Positions 1 through 10,331 of a DNA stretch of 64,000 bases are shown here, in pieces. The stretch is from Fodinicola feengrottensis. Lineage in GTDB: Bacteria; Actinomycetota; Actinomycetes; Mycobacteriales; HKI-0501. A model generated the notes under the pieces. The model was not told where the DNA came from. It did no database searches and saw nothing but the letters and a program-made list of their open reading frames with translations. Every line of letters begins with the position of its first letter. Positions within the stretch are counted from its first letter, which is position 1. The translations under genes were made by a program, and so were the position numbers. The stretch spans positions 1 to 64,000 of the forward strand of contig NZ_WOTO01000043.1 in NCBI RefSeq assembly GCF_010993775.1, read 5' to 3'.

Positions 1-530
1 CCACCCCACGCTTTTTTCGTGGGCGTGGCCTACCGCGCGCAACGGGAGCGTTGCCACCGTCAGAACTGCCGCCAGATAACTTCAGCGCCGAAAACTCGAG
101 ACCTCTGTTCGCGGCGACGTGCGTGCACCATTCCGGCGCACGGTTTTGGCGTCCTTGCGGTCCGGGTATCGCGCCGCGCCGCAGGTCCGGCTGCACCTTC
201 CATCCTGCTCCCGCTAGCTTGGATCGATGTGTCCTCGACCACTGACATGTCTCGTCCGCTCTTCCGCCGGACGGCGTGCTGGCTGCGGGTGCTGTGACGA
301 CGAGCCGTGAATCGTGCTCCACAGCCCTCCGGTCGAGGGTCATTGAGTCACATCGCCGTCCCTCGGCCGACCTCCGGCAACTGCATACCCTGCTCGCGCG
401 ACCATGTCAGTTCGGGTCGGTGAACGGTCCCGGCTGGCAGTCGCGAGCAGGTAGCCGCGCATGACGTCAGCGGCAGAAAACGTCACGGACATGGAACCAC
501 CGCACGCGGCCGCCGACTCATCGTCTTCGC
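1..530. other. Left margin, no supportable gene
   Basis: No reading frame here looks like a protein. Positions 1-47 are close to the reverse complement of half of the palindromic element at 10121-10188: both share the core gaaaaagcgtggggtgg, seen here on the other strand, and the flanking ggcctaccgc. This looks like a truncated copy cut by the window edge. The remainder up to about 530 is GC-rich sequence in which I see nothing else. Confidence 0.5.
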
Positions 531-948
531 GGCGCCGCACGCGCTGCTGGTCGACGTGGCCGGACCATGGACCGCGTAGCGGCACGGGGTTGACAGCTGT
601 CAGGCCGATCGAACACCTATGAACTCACAGCTCGGGCCACACGACCGGGCCGTGCTGGCGACGAGATCAGCAGAAACAAGAAGATATCGCGCCGATGCTC
701 GGCGCGAGGCTGGACGACGACACGGTGCTGGTGCATCCGTCCGAGCGCGTCCGGTTTAAACAGGCGCGCTGAAGGTCGGGTGGCCGGCCGAGGACCTGGC
801 CGGCTACGTCGACGGCGAGGCACACGCGATCGCACTGGCCGAGGACGGCTGGGTGCTGCGCGACTATCAGAAACAGGCAGTCGACTCGTTCTGGGCCGGT
901 GGGCTCGGTGTCGTGGTGCTGCCGTGCGGTGCCGGCAAGACGCTTTGG
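531..948 (+). pseudogene. Inverted partial duplicate of the XPB helicase gene
   Basis: This stretch repeats, in inverted orientation, the part of the neighbouring XPB gene at about 2190-2600. The clearest match starts near 631 and ends near 948: it encodes the same residues, including LRDYQKQAVDSFWAG and the Walker A loop LPCGAGKT, where it stops abruptly at a tandem array. A shorter match at 533-575 (cgcgctgctggtcgacgtgg) precedes it. Small indels and substitutions separate the copies, so this is a diverged segment, not a simple assembly echo, although a local assembly artefact is not excluded. There is no start, no C-terminal helicase half and no continuous frame, so it cannot make a helicase. 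Confidence 0.75.
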
Positions 949-1145
949 GTGCCCCGGCGACGCGATCCGGATGCGCCGCCGCAGGCACTGCGGCCAGAGG
1001 CGCAGCCCGGTTTTTTTGGGTGCCCGGCGACGCGATCCGGATGCGCCGCCGCAGGCACTGCGGCCAGAGGCGCAGCCCGGTTTTTTGGGGCCCCCGGCGA
1101 CGCGATCCGGATGCGCCGCCGCAGGCACTGCGGCCATCAACACAG
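949..1145. repeat. Three-copy tandem array, 70-bp period (multi-hairpin repeat family)
   Basis: The string cgcgatccggatgcgccgcc recurs at 961, 1031 and 1101, a period of 70 bp; the third copy is partial. Each unit carries ccgcaggcactgcgg (a short hairpin) and a gcccggttttttgggggcc-like hairpin. Related sequence occurs at 35399-35780, 49018-49218 and 52505-52622. Frames through it give Arg/Pro/Ala-rich peptides of no recognisable family, so I treat it as non-coding. It sits at the junction between the duplicated XPB piece and the 3' end of XPB. Confidence 0.85.
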
Positions 1146-1161
1146 CACTGCGGCCAGAGAC

Positions 1162-2826
1162 TCAGCCGACGTCCGGGATCGCTGGGCCGAGGAGGTCGTC
1201 GGCGTCGACGATGGTGTACGCGTAACCCTGTTCAGCGAGGAAACGCTGCCGGTGCGCGGTAATCAGCGTCGAGGGTGTCACGTGAGACGACCGTGTAGAA
1301 ATGCGCCTGCCGGTGGTCGGCCTTGGGTCGCAGGACGCGACCGAGTCGTTGCGCTTCTTCTTGCCGGGAGCCAAAAGTCCCGGACACCTGGATCGCTACC
1401 GCCGCTTCGGGCAGGTCGATGGAGAAGTTCGCGACCTTGGAGACGACCAGCGTCGGCACCTCGCCGCGGCGGAAGGCGTCGAAGAGGCGTTCGCGTTCCT
1501 TGTTGGTCGTTTTCCCTTCGATGACTGGAGCTTCCAGCTCCGCGGACAGCTGGTCGAGCTGGTCCAGATACGCGCCGATCACGAGCACCGGCTCGCCGAC
1601 GTGCTTTTCCAGGAGTTTCTTGACGACCGGTATTTTCGTACGCGCGGTGGCGCACATCCGGTAGCGCTCCTCCGGCTCGGCGACGGCGTACGTACGCCAT
1701 CCGCTCGGCCTCGGTCAGCGTCACCGCACCTCGGTGCACTCGGCCGGCGCGATCCAGCCCTGTGCCTCGATGTCCTTCCATGGCGCGTCATAGCGTTTCG
1801 GGCCGATCAAAGAGAAAACGTCACCTTCGCGGCCGTCTTCACGTACCAGTGTGGCGGTCAGCCCGAGCCGCCGGCGGGACTGCAGGTCGGCGGTCAGCCG
1901 GAAGATCGGTGCCGGCAGCAGGTGCACCTCGTCGTACACGACCAGACCCCAGTCACGGGAGTCGAAAAGATCCAGGTGCCGATACTCGCCCTTTCGGCGA
2001 GTGGTCATCACCTGGTACGTGGCGATGGTGACCGGCCGGATTTCCTTACGCTCGCCGGAATACTCGCCGATCTCATCCTCGGTCAGGGACGTACGGGCGA
2101 CCAGCTCGCGCTTCCACTGCCGGCCGGCGACCGTGTTGGTGACCAGGATCAGGGTGGTCGCCGACGCGCGGGCCATCGCGGCCGCACCGACCAGCGTCTT
2201 GCCGGCACCGCACGGCAGCACCACGACACCGGAGCCACCGGCCCAGAACGAGTCGACTGCCTGTTTCTGATAGTCGCGCAGCACCCAGCCGTCCTCGGCC
2301 AGTGCGATCGCGTGTGCCTCGCCGTCGACGTAGCCGGCCAGGTCCTCGGCCGGCCACCCGACCTTCAGCAGCGCCTGTTTCAACCGGCCGCGCTCGGACG
2401 GATGCACCAGCACCGTGTCGTCGTCCAGCCTCGCGCCGAGCATCGGCGCGATCTTCTTGTTTCTGCTGATCTCTCGTCAGCACGGCCCGGTCGGTGGCCC
2501 GCAGGATGAGGCCGTGCACCGGATCGGCGGACAGCTGCAACCGGCCGTACCGGTCCATGGTCTCGGCCACGTCGACCAGCAGCGCGTGCGGCACCGGGAA
2601 GCGCGAGAACCGGACCAGCGCGTCGATCACCGACTCGGCGTCGTGGCCCGCTGCGCGCGCGTTCCACAGCCCTAAGGGCGTGATGCGGTACGTGTGGACG
2701 TGCTCTGGAGCGCGTTCCAGGCTCCGCGAACGGCGCCACCGCCAGCCGGCACTCCTGCGCGGCAGGATGGTCGATCTCGAGCAGCAGTGTCTTGTCAGAT
2801 TGGACGATCAGCGGGCCATCAGTCAC
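1162..2826 (-). CDS. xpb: XPB/Ssl2-type DNA repair helicase (frameshifted)
   Basis: A superfamily 2 DNA helicase of the XPB/ERCC3 type, a 3'-5' translocase linked to nucleotide excision repair. In order on the minus strand: start MTDGPLIVQSDKTLLLE, an N-terminal helicase-associated region, the LRDYQKQAVDSFW segment, Walker A LPCGAGKT, motif II VVYDEVH, GLTATLVREDG, and in the second RecA domain QRLGRVLRPKA, ending in AYTIVDADDLLGP. The total, about 550 residues, is normal for bacterial XPB. The frame breaks at least four times (near 2700, 2450, 1700 and 1265), yet every domain is present and colinear, so sequence errors are likelier than decay. In mycobacteria the gene lies beside the helicase-associated protein found here at 4712-7034; an L,D-transpeptidase and a decayed gene separate them here. 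Confidence 0.88.
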
Positions 2827-3081
2827 AGCCGTTAAGTGTGCCTCGCCGCCAGCCGTGACGGCACTCCGGTACGCCGTGAATGTCAGCAGCCGTCCCGCTA
2901 CCGCTGACCGGAAGAGGCTGCGGTGAAACAGCGGACGGGCGTACGGCGATGAAGCTGTGAGCGCGCTGCCTGTTCGGGCAGGCCGTCGGAATCGTTACAG
3001 CAGGGAGTGGTTGGATGACTCACAACGGCGTCATTTACCCTGGTCCGGTTTGCCGGTAACCCTCGGCTACAGTGGATCTCG

Positions 3082-3927
3082 ATGCCTAGAGATGGGAAGA
3101 GCTCACACCGGCGCCCGCGCCGGGGTGCCCATCGGCCCGCTCCCACCCCTCGCTACATCCGCGTGCTGGCCGCTCTGGTGCTGGCGGTCTCCGGCATCGC
3201 GGGCATCGCGTCGCTGCTCAGGCCGGCTGCGAGCGCCGACGCGAACGCGTCCACCACGCAGGCCCAGCCGGCCGCCAGTCGGGTCATTCAGGACCGCTCC
3301 AGCCGCGGCCTGCCGACCGGCCCATGTGCCCGCCCGGCGCCGTTGCAGAGCGACGTGGTGGCATATTTGACGACTTCGTACGGGCAGCAGTTCGGCCCAG
3401 TCACCGCGAGCTCGCCGCAGCCGGCGATCTGCCAGGCGATCACCAAGTTCCAGCAGTGGGCCCAGGTGCCCACCACGAACGGCGTCGCCGACGCGGTCAC
3501 CGCGAAAGTGGCCCGCGATCTGGCCGCCACCGACCTGAGCTCCTGCAAGGCCACCGACGCTCCGACGGTCTGCGTCGATCTCACCCACCAGATCCTCTGG
3601 GTGGCCACTGCTGGGAAGGTGACCTTCGGGCCGGTGCCAGTACGGACCGGCAAGGCCGAGGACGCCACTCCGATCGGTTCGTTCGAGGTCGGGCAGAAGA
3701 AGGCGTACACGATCTCCACCGAATACAACGTGCCGCTGCCGTTCTGGACCCAGTTCTACAAGGACTTCGGCCTGCACGCCGCCGACGTGGACAGCCCGTT
3801 GTACGCGACGAACGTACGCGGCTCGCACGGCTGCGTGAACATGCTGCTCCGAGACGCGCAGTCGCTCTTCGGCATCACCAAGATCGGCACCCCCGTACAC
3901 GTCTGGGGCAAAAAGGTCGACGCCTGA
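3082..3927 (+). CDS. L,D-transpeptidase (YkuD), membrane-anchored
   Basis: A 281-residue protein predicted to form 3-3 cross-links in peptidoglycan, or to attach proteins to it, outside the membrane. Residues about 24-52 form an uncleaved signal or anchor (YIRVLAALVLAVSGIAGIA) after an Arg-rich cytoplasmic tail. Residues about 80-150 look like a peptidoglycan-binding-like helical region. The YkuD catalytic domain follows, with the signature RGSHGCVNML that supplies the active-site Cys and His, and an upstream His in DFGLHAADV. The ATG start is supported by the charged N-terminus just ahead of the membrane segment. The gene is monocistronic and faces away from XPB. The family is secure; which cross-link it makes is not visible. 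Confidence 0.9.
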   Translation: MPRDGKSSHRRPRRGAHRPAPTPRYIRVLAALVLAVSGIAGIASLLRPAASADANASTTQAQPAASRVIQDRSSRGLPTGPCARPAPLQSDVVAYLTTSYGQQFGPVTASSPQPAICQAITKFQQWAQVPTTNGVADAVTAKVARDLAATDLSSCKATDAPTVCVDLTHQILWVATAGKVTFGPVPVRTGKAEDATPIGSFEVGQKKAYTISTEYNVPLPFWTQFYKDFGLHAADVDSPLYATNVRGSHGCVNMLLRDAQSLFGITKIGTPVHVWGKKVDA

Positions 3928-4212
3928 GCGCCCAGCGGTCCGCGAAGGCGGTATTTCGACCGCAGCGCCACAAACTCGGCTTCCGGCTAACACTGTCCGC
4001 CGCCAACCGACCGTACAACCGGGCTTCTCGAATGCCTCGGAAGTGGCCGCCGTAATCGATTCCATAAAGCGATACCCAGGCAGTTGAACGCGCGCGCCGC
4101 AACCACGTTTCGGCTCCAGTATGAACATGTCTGCCCTGTCTGAGAGACTGTCAGGGTCCAGGGTGCTGCCCCGACCGGCGCGTACGCGCATTATCGAGTC
4201 GACCGCACATAG

Positions 4213-4598
4213 TCCCGTGAGATCTGCTGCGATGTCGATGTTCCGTATGTTGTGAGCATCGGTTCGCCGCCCCTGCGCGAAAGACAGGAGCGCGCGAGAG
4301 TTGCCTGCCTTGAGGCGGTGGCTTTCGAATTGCGGTCTCGAGGAATTGAAACTCTTTATCTCCAGTCGCGGACTCCGGTGCTTGACCGCCGCGATGTGCA
4401 GACCGTGATGGGCGTGCGCTTCTCCATGCCAAAAACTGGACTTTCGTTGTGTATCATAGGAATGGCCTGGACGAGCCGATGTTCTGGTTCGCTGACATCG
4501 TCGCCGGAGCAGTTCGAGCGGCGCACCTGGGGCGCCCGGAATACCGACGAATCCTCGACGGCCACATCAGCGAGACATTTGTATCAACCAGATGTTGA
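4213..4598 (+). pseudogene. C-terminal remnant of a conserved actinobacterial protein (DUF3800-like)
   Basis: Two overlapping frames join into one protein-like sequence: RQERARVACLEAVAFELRSR and LDRRDVQTVMGVRF in the first, then, after a one-base shift near 4430, FWFADIVAGAVRAAHLG and YRRILDGHISETF to a stop at 4596. The pattern (a long helix, an 'LDRRD' turn, then 'W.ADIVAGAV..A') resembles the C-terminal half of DUF3800-like proteins. No N-terminal half is present and a stop lies at 4210, so I call it a truncated gene. The 285 bp before it and the 110 bp after it hold nothing I can support. Confidence 0.5.
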
Positions 4599-4711
4599 AC
4601 AGAAAACGCGCAGGGCCAGGTTCCCGGTCTGCCCCAGTCCACCTGGCCCAACGACTCGCTCGACATCCACGATGTCGAACTCTCGCGAGGAATTTACCGC
4701 ATTCGGGGTGG

Positions 4712-7034
4712 TCAGGATTCTTCTGGGTGGGGGTCCAATGGGGTGGCGGCGGTGATGCGGTGCAGGGCAAAAGTGTGTAGCACGTCCGTACGGTCGTCTT
4801 CGGCGCGTAAATAGCCGGCGCCGATAGAGACCGGGCGAATGGTCCGTTGGACGGTGCCGCCGTGTGCGTCGACATAGCCGAGTTGTACGCGGCTGCGTTG
4901 TCGTGCGGCGCGCTGGAGGACGGACAGGGTGGTCGCGGTGGTCATGCCGGGCAGTTCGGTCATGTCGATCGTGGTGGTCGTACGCCGGGACCGTCGGGCG
5001 TCCGCGTCGGCGACTCGCAACGCCCGGACCATGCCGGCGAGGCGTTCGTCGTCCAGGACCGGCAGGTCGGCGCCGGGCCGGATGGACCGCATGCGCAGCG
5101 TCGACCGGCGCGACTGGGGCTTGCTGATCACCACCGCGCCGTCGGTGTCCTCCGGCACCGGCGCGTATCCGCCGGCTCGTAAGCCGTCCAGGACGCGCTC
5201 ACGAGAGAGTGGACTGACCAGGACGGTCGGCGCGATGCGGCGCAGCCGCAGCGGTGTGTTGGCGCGGTCCGCGAGGATGCCGGCGAGCAGGGCCGCGTCG
5301 TCGCTGCGCAGGTAGCAACCGGCGGAGCCGGCGCGCAGGCCGCCATGCCGGCGGGCGGTGTCGTCGATCAGGTACGTCAGAGCTTGCGGGATCGGCGTAC
5401 GAGAACGGTCGGCGAACAGGTGGTGGATCCGGTCCGCCGACCAGCCGGCGTCCAGGGCGTGTCGCAGGCTGCCGGCGGTCACCCGGTAGACGGTCGCGGC
5501 GCCGGCCGACTCGACTTCGGCGACCATGCCCATCGCGCCGGCCAGGTCCGGCTCCAGCGGGCCGGGCGCCACCACGCTCAGGTCGGGCTGGACGAGTACG
5601 TGGTCGAGGGGGGTCGGCAGCAGGTCGCCGAGCAGGTCCGTCACCGGCTTGTCGGCCAGCAGCGCGCGGCCGAAGCGGGTGAGCGCGCCGCGGCCGGTGA
5701 TGCCGAGCGCCGCCGCCTCCGCCAGCCAGCGCGGCCACCACGGCGTCGTCGCGGCCGTTGGCGCCGCGGCGAGGGTGGGTCCAGTCGACGTACGCGACGA
5801 TGCCGGCCGGCTCGGGTGCGCTCCCTGGCGGTTGCGCGGCGATCGCCTGCAGGGCGTCCATCCGGGCCACCGGCGCGCTGGATCGGACCACCTCGGTGGA
5901 GAGCGCGTTGATCAGCCGATCGCGGTCGTCCCGCTGGCCGATCAGCATCGGCAGCCGGGTCATCGTCAGCCAGGCGGCGGCGAGGCGTTGCCAGCGCTGG
6001 GCCGCCGACCGGCCGAGCCATACGTCGTACTCAGCGGTTGGCAGCCACTGCGGGTCCGCGTCCGAGGTGGCGTCCAGCAGGCCAGCGGCGTGACACGTCT
6101 CTCTCCAGGAGCATGCCGGCGATCTCGTCGGTGACGCCGACCGTACGCGCGATTCGGCGGAGCTCCCGTACGCCGACGCCTCCACCACGCAAGACGGCCG
6201 GTGGCTCGACCGCGCAGGTGTCCAGGACCGCCTCGGCCACCCGGATCGCTTCCGCGGCCTGGCCGGCGCCGGCCTCGTCGATGGCGTCCGGCGCGTACTT
6301 GCGGGACGCCGGCTCCGGCGGGTCCGGATGCAGGTCGCCCAGCGGGGGCTGGACCCGCGCAGCAGCAGGGCGACCTCGCGGGGCAGTTCGACCGTGTCGT
6401 CGCCGGTCGGGATCAGCAGGCCGTGCGCGAGCAGCCAGCGGACCGGTGACTCGTCGCCTGGCGCGGCTGGCCGGCGGGCGCCCCGGATCGTGCCGACCGG
6501 CGGGCCGGCGGCGAGCCGTTGCAGCACCTCGGTGGCTGGGATCGGGGCGGCCGCCACCTGGGCGGCCAGCTCGGCCCGGCTGGGCACCTTCGCGCCGCCG
6601 GTCAGTTCGGTGGCCGGTCGGCCGAGGCCGGCCGGATAGCCGCCGGCGGCCTCGGCGACGCCGGCCACCACTCGTACCGACTCGTCCGAACCCCATACCA
6701 GGCCGATCGTCCGGAGCCGCTCGATGGCCGCCGTCACCCGGGCCACCGGCACGACTTCGCCGACTAGCGCTCGCACGTCCGCGGTCGTCGCTGGCGGCTC
6801 GCAGAGCCGCACCGCGTCCAGCACCTCGATGCTGAAGCGGTCCAGCTGCTCCAAGGCGCGGGCCACCGACATTCGCGAGTGCACCCGGCTGGCCAGCACG
6901 GACAGATCCGGCGGCAGCGGAGTGGCCAGATCCGGGCGGGCACGCAGCAACTCCACCAGTGCGCTGTCGTCGAGCGCACGCAGGTGGTCGGCGAGCCCGC
7001 GCTGTCGGCTCGGGTGCTGGCTTTCGTCGCCCAT
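4712..7034 (-). CDS. XPB-associated protein with helicase C-terminal-like domain (frameshifted)
   Basis: A protein of about 770 residues of the actinobacterial 'helicase-associated domain' family (Rv0862c type), which shares the N-terminal domain of eukaryotic XPB/Ssl2 and is normally encoded next to XPB. The start is ATG at 7034 (MGDESQHPSRQRGLADHLRA) with winged-helix-like segments following; a middle region holds QWLPTAEYDVWLGRSAAQRW and MDALQAIAAQPPG; the C-terminal third begins LVQPDLSVVAPGPLEPDLA and ends with a WYL-like stretch, VQLGYVDAHGGTVQRTI. Frame changes near 6335, 6095 and 5735 interrupt an otherwise complete gene. The biochemical role is not established; the context implies DNA repair or transcription-linked helicase work. 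Confidence 0.8.
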
Positions 7035-7111
7035 TGGATCAACGCTAGCCTGCTGGTGACCGCGACCGCCCTGCCTGGGGGGTTCCGAGCTTTCCGGAGG
7101 CTGATCCCGCG

Positions 7112-7345
7112 ATGACCGTGGACGAGACTAATTCGTCGGCCGAGGAGGGCGAGCCCGTGCCGGCTGAGGGCGCCACAGCCGCCGCGCCGCGCAATGTGCC
7201 CAAGCCCGGCCACCTCCCGGTGAACGAGCTGCTCTTCGAGCGGCAAGGCCCAGCCTCGCCGTTCGGTGAGGACACGGTGTTCCCGCTGCCGCTCGATCAG
7301 CTGCCTTACAAACACCCCGCTCTGGAACTCCCGCCGACGGACTGA
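7112..7345 (+). CDS. Small conserved acidic protein, unknown function
   Basis: A 77-residue protein that diverges from the XPB-associated gene, with 77 bp between them. A good ribosome site (ccggagg at about 7094) precedes the ATG. The first 25 residues are acidic and Ala/Pro-rich and probably disordered; the rest is a compact, likely conserved block: PGHLPVNELLFERQGPAS and PLDQLPYKHPALELPP. There is no membrane segment or signal peptide. Mycobacteria carry a small gene of similar size (Rv0863) next to the same helicase pair; I infer correspondence from position and size only. No function can be assigned. Confidence 0.65.
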   Translation: MTVDETNSSAEEGEPVPAEGATAAAPRNVPKPGHLPVNELLFERQGPASPFGEDTVFPLPLDQLPYKHPALELPPTD

Positions 7346-7449
7346 GTCGGCAACCAGCTGGTGGTGGACCTGCTCGGTTGTCGGGTTTCGCGGCGGCGCG
7401 GGGCGCGACATGATGCAGTGATCGCGTACCCGATCCGTGGGGGTGGCCT

Positions 7450-9097
7450 GTGACCAGCCAGCCGTCGTATTCGTCCGGGATCTCGACGATCCCGCTGCTG
7501 GGCGACACCATTGGCGACAACCTCGACCGCACCGCCGCGCGGTTCGCCGAGCGCGAGGCGCTGGTGGATCGAGCGGCCGGGAAGAGATGGACGTACGGGC
7601 AGTTCGTCGAGGTCGTCAACCAGCTGGCGCTGGGCTTGCTGGACGCCGACATGGGCAAGGGCGACCGGGTCGGGATCTGGGCGCCGAACTGTGCCGAGTG
7701 GGCCTTCGTGCAGTACGCGACCGCGAAAATCGGCGCGATCATGGTCAACATCAACCCGGCGTACCGCACGCATGAGCTCGCGTACGTGCTGAAGCAGGCC
7801 GGCATCACGATGCTGGTCGCCGCGCCGAAGTTCAAGACGAGCGATTACGCGGCGATGATCGAGGAAGTTCGGGGCGACTGTGCGGATCTGCGGCAGGTCG
7901 TCCTGCTCGGCTCGGCCGAATGGGATTCGCTGCTGGCGCGGGGCAGTCACGGCGATCCAGCGGATTTGGCCGCCGCGCAGGCAAATCTTTCGTGTGACGA
8001 TGCGATTAATATCCAGTACACCTCCGGTACGACCGGGTTTCCCAAAGGTGCCACGCTTTCGCATCACAACATCCTCAACAACGGCTATTTCGTCGGAGAA
8101 GGCTGCCGCTACACCGAGGAGGACCGGATCTGCATTCCGGTCCCGTACTATCACTGTTTCGGCATGACGATGGGAAATCTCGCGGCCACCAGTCACGGCG
8201 CCTGCATGGTGTTGCCCGCCGGGCTTCGATCCGGCCGCCACGCTCAAGGCCGTGCAGGATGAGAAGTGCACGTCTTTGTACGGCGTGCCAACGATGTTCA
8301 TCGCCGAGCTGGCGCTGCCGGATTTCGCCGACTATGACCTTTCGAGTCTGCGCACCGGAATCATGGCCGGCTCGCCGTGCCCGGTCGAGGTGATGAAACG
8401 GGTCATCAGCGACATGGGCATGAACGAGGTCACCATCTGCTATGGGATGACCGAGACCTCGCCGGTGTCGACCCAGACCGGCGCGAACGACGACATCGAG
8501 ACGCGGGTGTCGACGGTGGGGTCCGTACATCCGCATGTCGAGGTCAAGGTCGTCGACCCGGCGACCGGCCTGACCGTGCCGCAGGGCACCGCCGGTGAGC
8601 TGTGTACGCGCGGATATTCGGTGATGCTGGGCTATTGGAACGAACCGGAGAAGACCGCCGAATCGATTGACGCGGCCCGCTGGATGCACACCGGCGACCT
8701 CGCGGTGATGGACGGCAACGGCTACCTGAACATCGTCGGCCGGATCAAGGACATGGTGATCCGCGGCGGCGAGAACATCTATCCGCGGGAGATCGAGGAG
8801 TTCCTCTACAGCCACCCGGACATCGTCGACGTGCAGGTCATCGGGCTGCCGGACGAGAAGTACGGCGAGGAGCTGATGGCCTGGGTGAAGCTGCGCCCCG
8901 GCGTTTCGGACCTCACCGCCGAGCAGGTGCGCTCGTACTGCACCGGCAAGCTCGCCCACTACAAGATCCCGCGTTATGTACGTGTCGTCGAAGATTTTCC
9001 GATGACGGTCAGCGGCAAGGTCCGCAAGGTCGAGATGCGCGAGGTCTCCATCCAGGAGCTGGGCCTGGAGTCAGCCGCAACCACCCGCCACGCCTAA
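7450..9097 (+). CDS. Acyl-CoA ligase (AMP-binding), frameshifted
   Basis: An ANL-superfamily enzyme of about 548 residues that activates a fatty acid with ATP and joins it to CoA. The GTG start gives MTSQPSYSSGISTIPLLG. Visible motifs: the ATP/AMP loop YTSGTTGFPKGATLSH near residue 190, YGMTETSP near 335, and the C-terminal GRIKDMVIRGGENIYPREIE with the SGKVRK lysine region. The length and NPAYRTHELAYVLKQAG resemble medium/long-chain ligases of the FadD35/AlkK group. One base is missing near 8225, at gcccgccgggc, where CMVLPA should run on to GFDPAATLKAVQDEK; the rest is intact, so a sequence error is likely. The gene ends convergently on, and overlaps by 3 bp, the TetR remnant. Confidence 0.9.
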
Positions 9098-9411
9098 CCG
9101 TCAGTTGCCGCCCCGTCCCGCACTCGGGAGTGGGCGGCGAGGGCGGCGATGCCGTCGAAGATCATTTCCAGGCCGATGTCGAACTGTTCGTCCCAGCCGC
9201 GGGCGCCTTGGTACGGGTCGATCTCGGCGGTGAGGGGGAAGTCCGTACGCACCGGCGGTCGCCAGGCCCGCTCGGCGGCGGGGCTGCGGTCCTGTTGCTC
9301 GACCACGATGTAGCCCAGCACATAGCTGCCCCCCAGGTCCGGTGCGCGTCCAGCAGCGCCGAGCCACTCAGCCCGGCCAGCCGTAGCGCCGGTACGGGTC
9401 GTCACCGGCAC
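9094..9411 (-). pseudogene. C-terminal half of a TetR-family regulator
   Basis: A 105-residue frame matches the ligand-binding end of TetR repressors: GGSYVLGYIVVEQQDRSPA is the helix that typically reads 'GSYVLGFVLEEQ', and FDIGLEMIFDGIAALAAH is the usual last helix. The DNA-binding helix-turn-helix that should lie upstream (9412-9680) is missing in every frame; that stretch has fragments only (AGEIAAAPVPVTT). It is therefore a truncated gene. The partner of the lost repressor was probably the neighbouring ligase, but this cannot be shown. Confidence 0.6.
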
Positions 9412-9688
9412 CGGAGCGGCGGCGATCTCGCCGGCCAGTTGATCGCCATAATTGCCGCAAAGCGGGCAGTTTTTCGGGGGAGTTTTGTTAATCCTGCCCT
9501 TTTGTCGGAAAGAGTCGGACGGTTACCCGCTTGCTCTGTCGGCCCGCACCGCTAGCCTGATAGGCCGGGCGCCCATTCGGGCGCCCGCTCCTGGGATCGC
9601 CGCCAGTGCGGCGAAACCGAGGCGATGCAACCGTCCAACAGTGCGATGAGTCGGGGCCGAACGCGGCCCGAGGTCAGCGAGGTAAGCG

Positions 9689-10075
9689 GTGCCCACCGGC
9701 AGGGTGAAGTGGTTTGACGTCGAAAAGGGATTCGGTTTCCTGTCCCGTGACGATGGCGGCGACGTCTTCGTGCACAAGGGTGCGCTGCCAGCCGGGACGA
9801 CCGACCTGAAACCCGGCACCCGAGTGGAGTTCGGGGTCGCCGAGGGACGCCGCGGTGAGCAGGCGCTGTCCGTACGCATCCTCGCCCAGGCGCCGTCACT
9901 GGCCGCAGCCAGCCGCCGTCCGGCGGAAGAGCTGCACGGCATGGTCGAGGACATGATCAAGCTGCTGGAGATGAAGGTGCAGCCGGACCTGCGGCGCGGC
10001 CGATACCCGGACCGCAAGGCCGCCAAAACCGTCGCCGAAATGGTGCACGCCGTCGCCCGCGAACTAGAGGTCTGA
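9689..10075 (+). CDS. Cold-shock domain protein with C-terminal extension
   Basis: A 128-residue single-strand nucleic-acid binder. Residues 1-68 form a cold-shock OB fold with both RNA-binding motifs: RNP1 as KGFGFL (residues 13-18) and RNP2 as VFVHKG. Residues 75-128 form an actinobacterial extension rich in helix (EELHGMVEDMIKLLEMK, AKTVAEMVHAVARELEV), as in the longer mycobacterial CspB (Rv0871) and unlike the 67-residue CspA type. The start is GTG at 9689 (VPTGRVKWFDVEKG), typical for the family. It stands alone; the 45 bp after its stop lead into a palindromic element. Confidence 0.92.
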   Translation: MPTGRVKWFDVEKGFGFLSRDDGGDVFVHKGALPAGTTDLKPGTRVEFGVAEGRRGEQALSVRILAQAPSLAAASRRPAEELHGMVEDMIKLLEMKVQPDLRRGRYPDRKAAKTVAEMVHAVARELEV

Positions 10076-10120
10076 GTTTCCGGCGGCTGAGTTTCTGGCG
10101 GCAGTTCCTGCCGCTGGCCA

Positions 10121-10188
10121 CGCACCGTTCGCGGCGGTAGGCCCGCCCCGAAAAAGCGTGGGGTGGGCCTACCGCCGCGAACGGTGCG
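10121..10188. repeat. Palindromic element, 24-bp perfect arms
   Basis: Left arm 10121-10144 (cgcaccgttcgcggcggtag...) and right arm 10165-10188 are exact reverse complements. The pairing continues inward with one mismatch (gcccgcccc against ggggtgggc) around a gaaaaagcgt loop. A half-copy lies at 1-47. It may act as a bidirectional terminator between the cold-shock gene and the convergent lipoprotein gene, but its reuse elsewhere in the window suggests a dispersed element. Confidence 0.8.
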
Positions 10189-10281
10189 CCCCTGGCGCGT
10201 GGGGGGGGCGGGGCTGGGGTGGCGGGGTTGGGGTTCGGCGGGTTGCGGTTGGCTGGGCAGGGGGCTGATGGCGTCCTGGCC

Positions 10282-10331
10282 GCGTACGAGCAGGTACGTG
10301 CTAGCTGCGTACGAGCAGGTACGTGTTAGCT
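10282..10331. repeat. Two 25-bp direct repeats at a gene 3' end
   Basis: gcgtacgagcaggtacgtgc(tagct) at 10282-10306 is followed directly by a copy with a single difference at 10307-10331. The second copy contains the stop codon (10326-10328) and last codons of the minus-strand lipoprotein gene, so the 3' end of that gene has been tandemly duplicated. Confidence 0.8.

Noticed and set aside
949..1145. CRISPR array
   Set aside because: Units are contiguous and near-identical throughout, with no variable spacers and no cas genes nearby.
3103..4191. A 362-codon minus-strand frame
   Set aside because: Antisense to the L,D-transpeptidase, which has the SHGCVN motif and a signal anchor.
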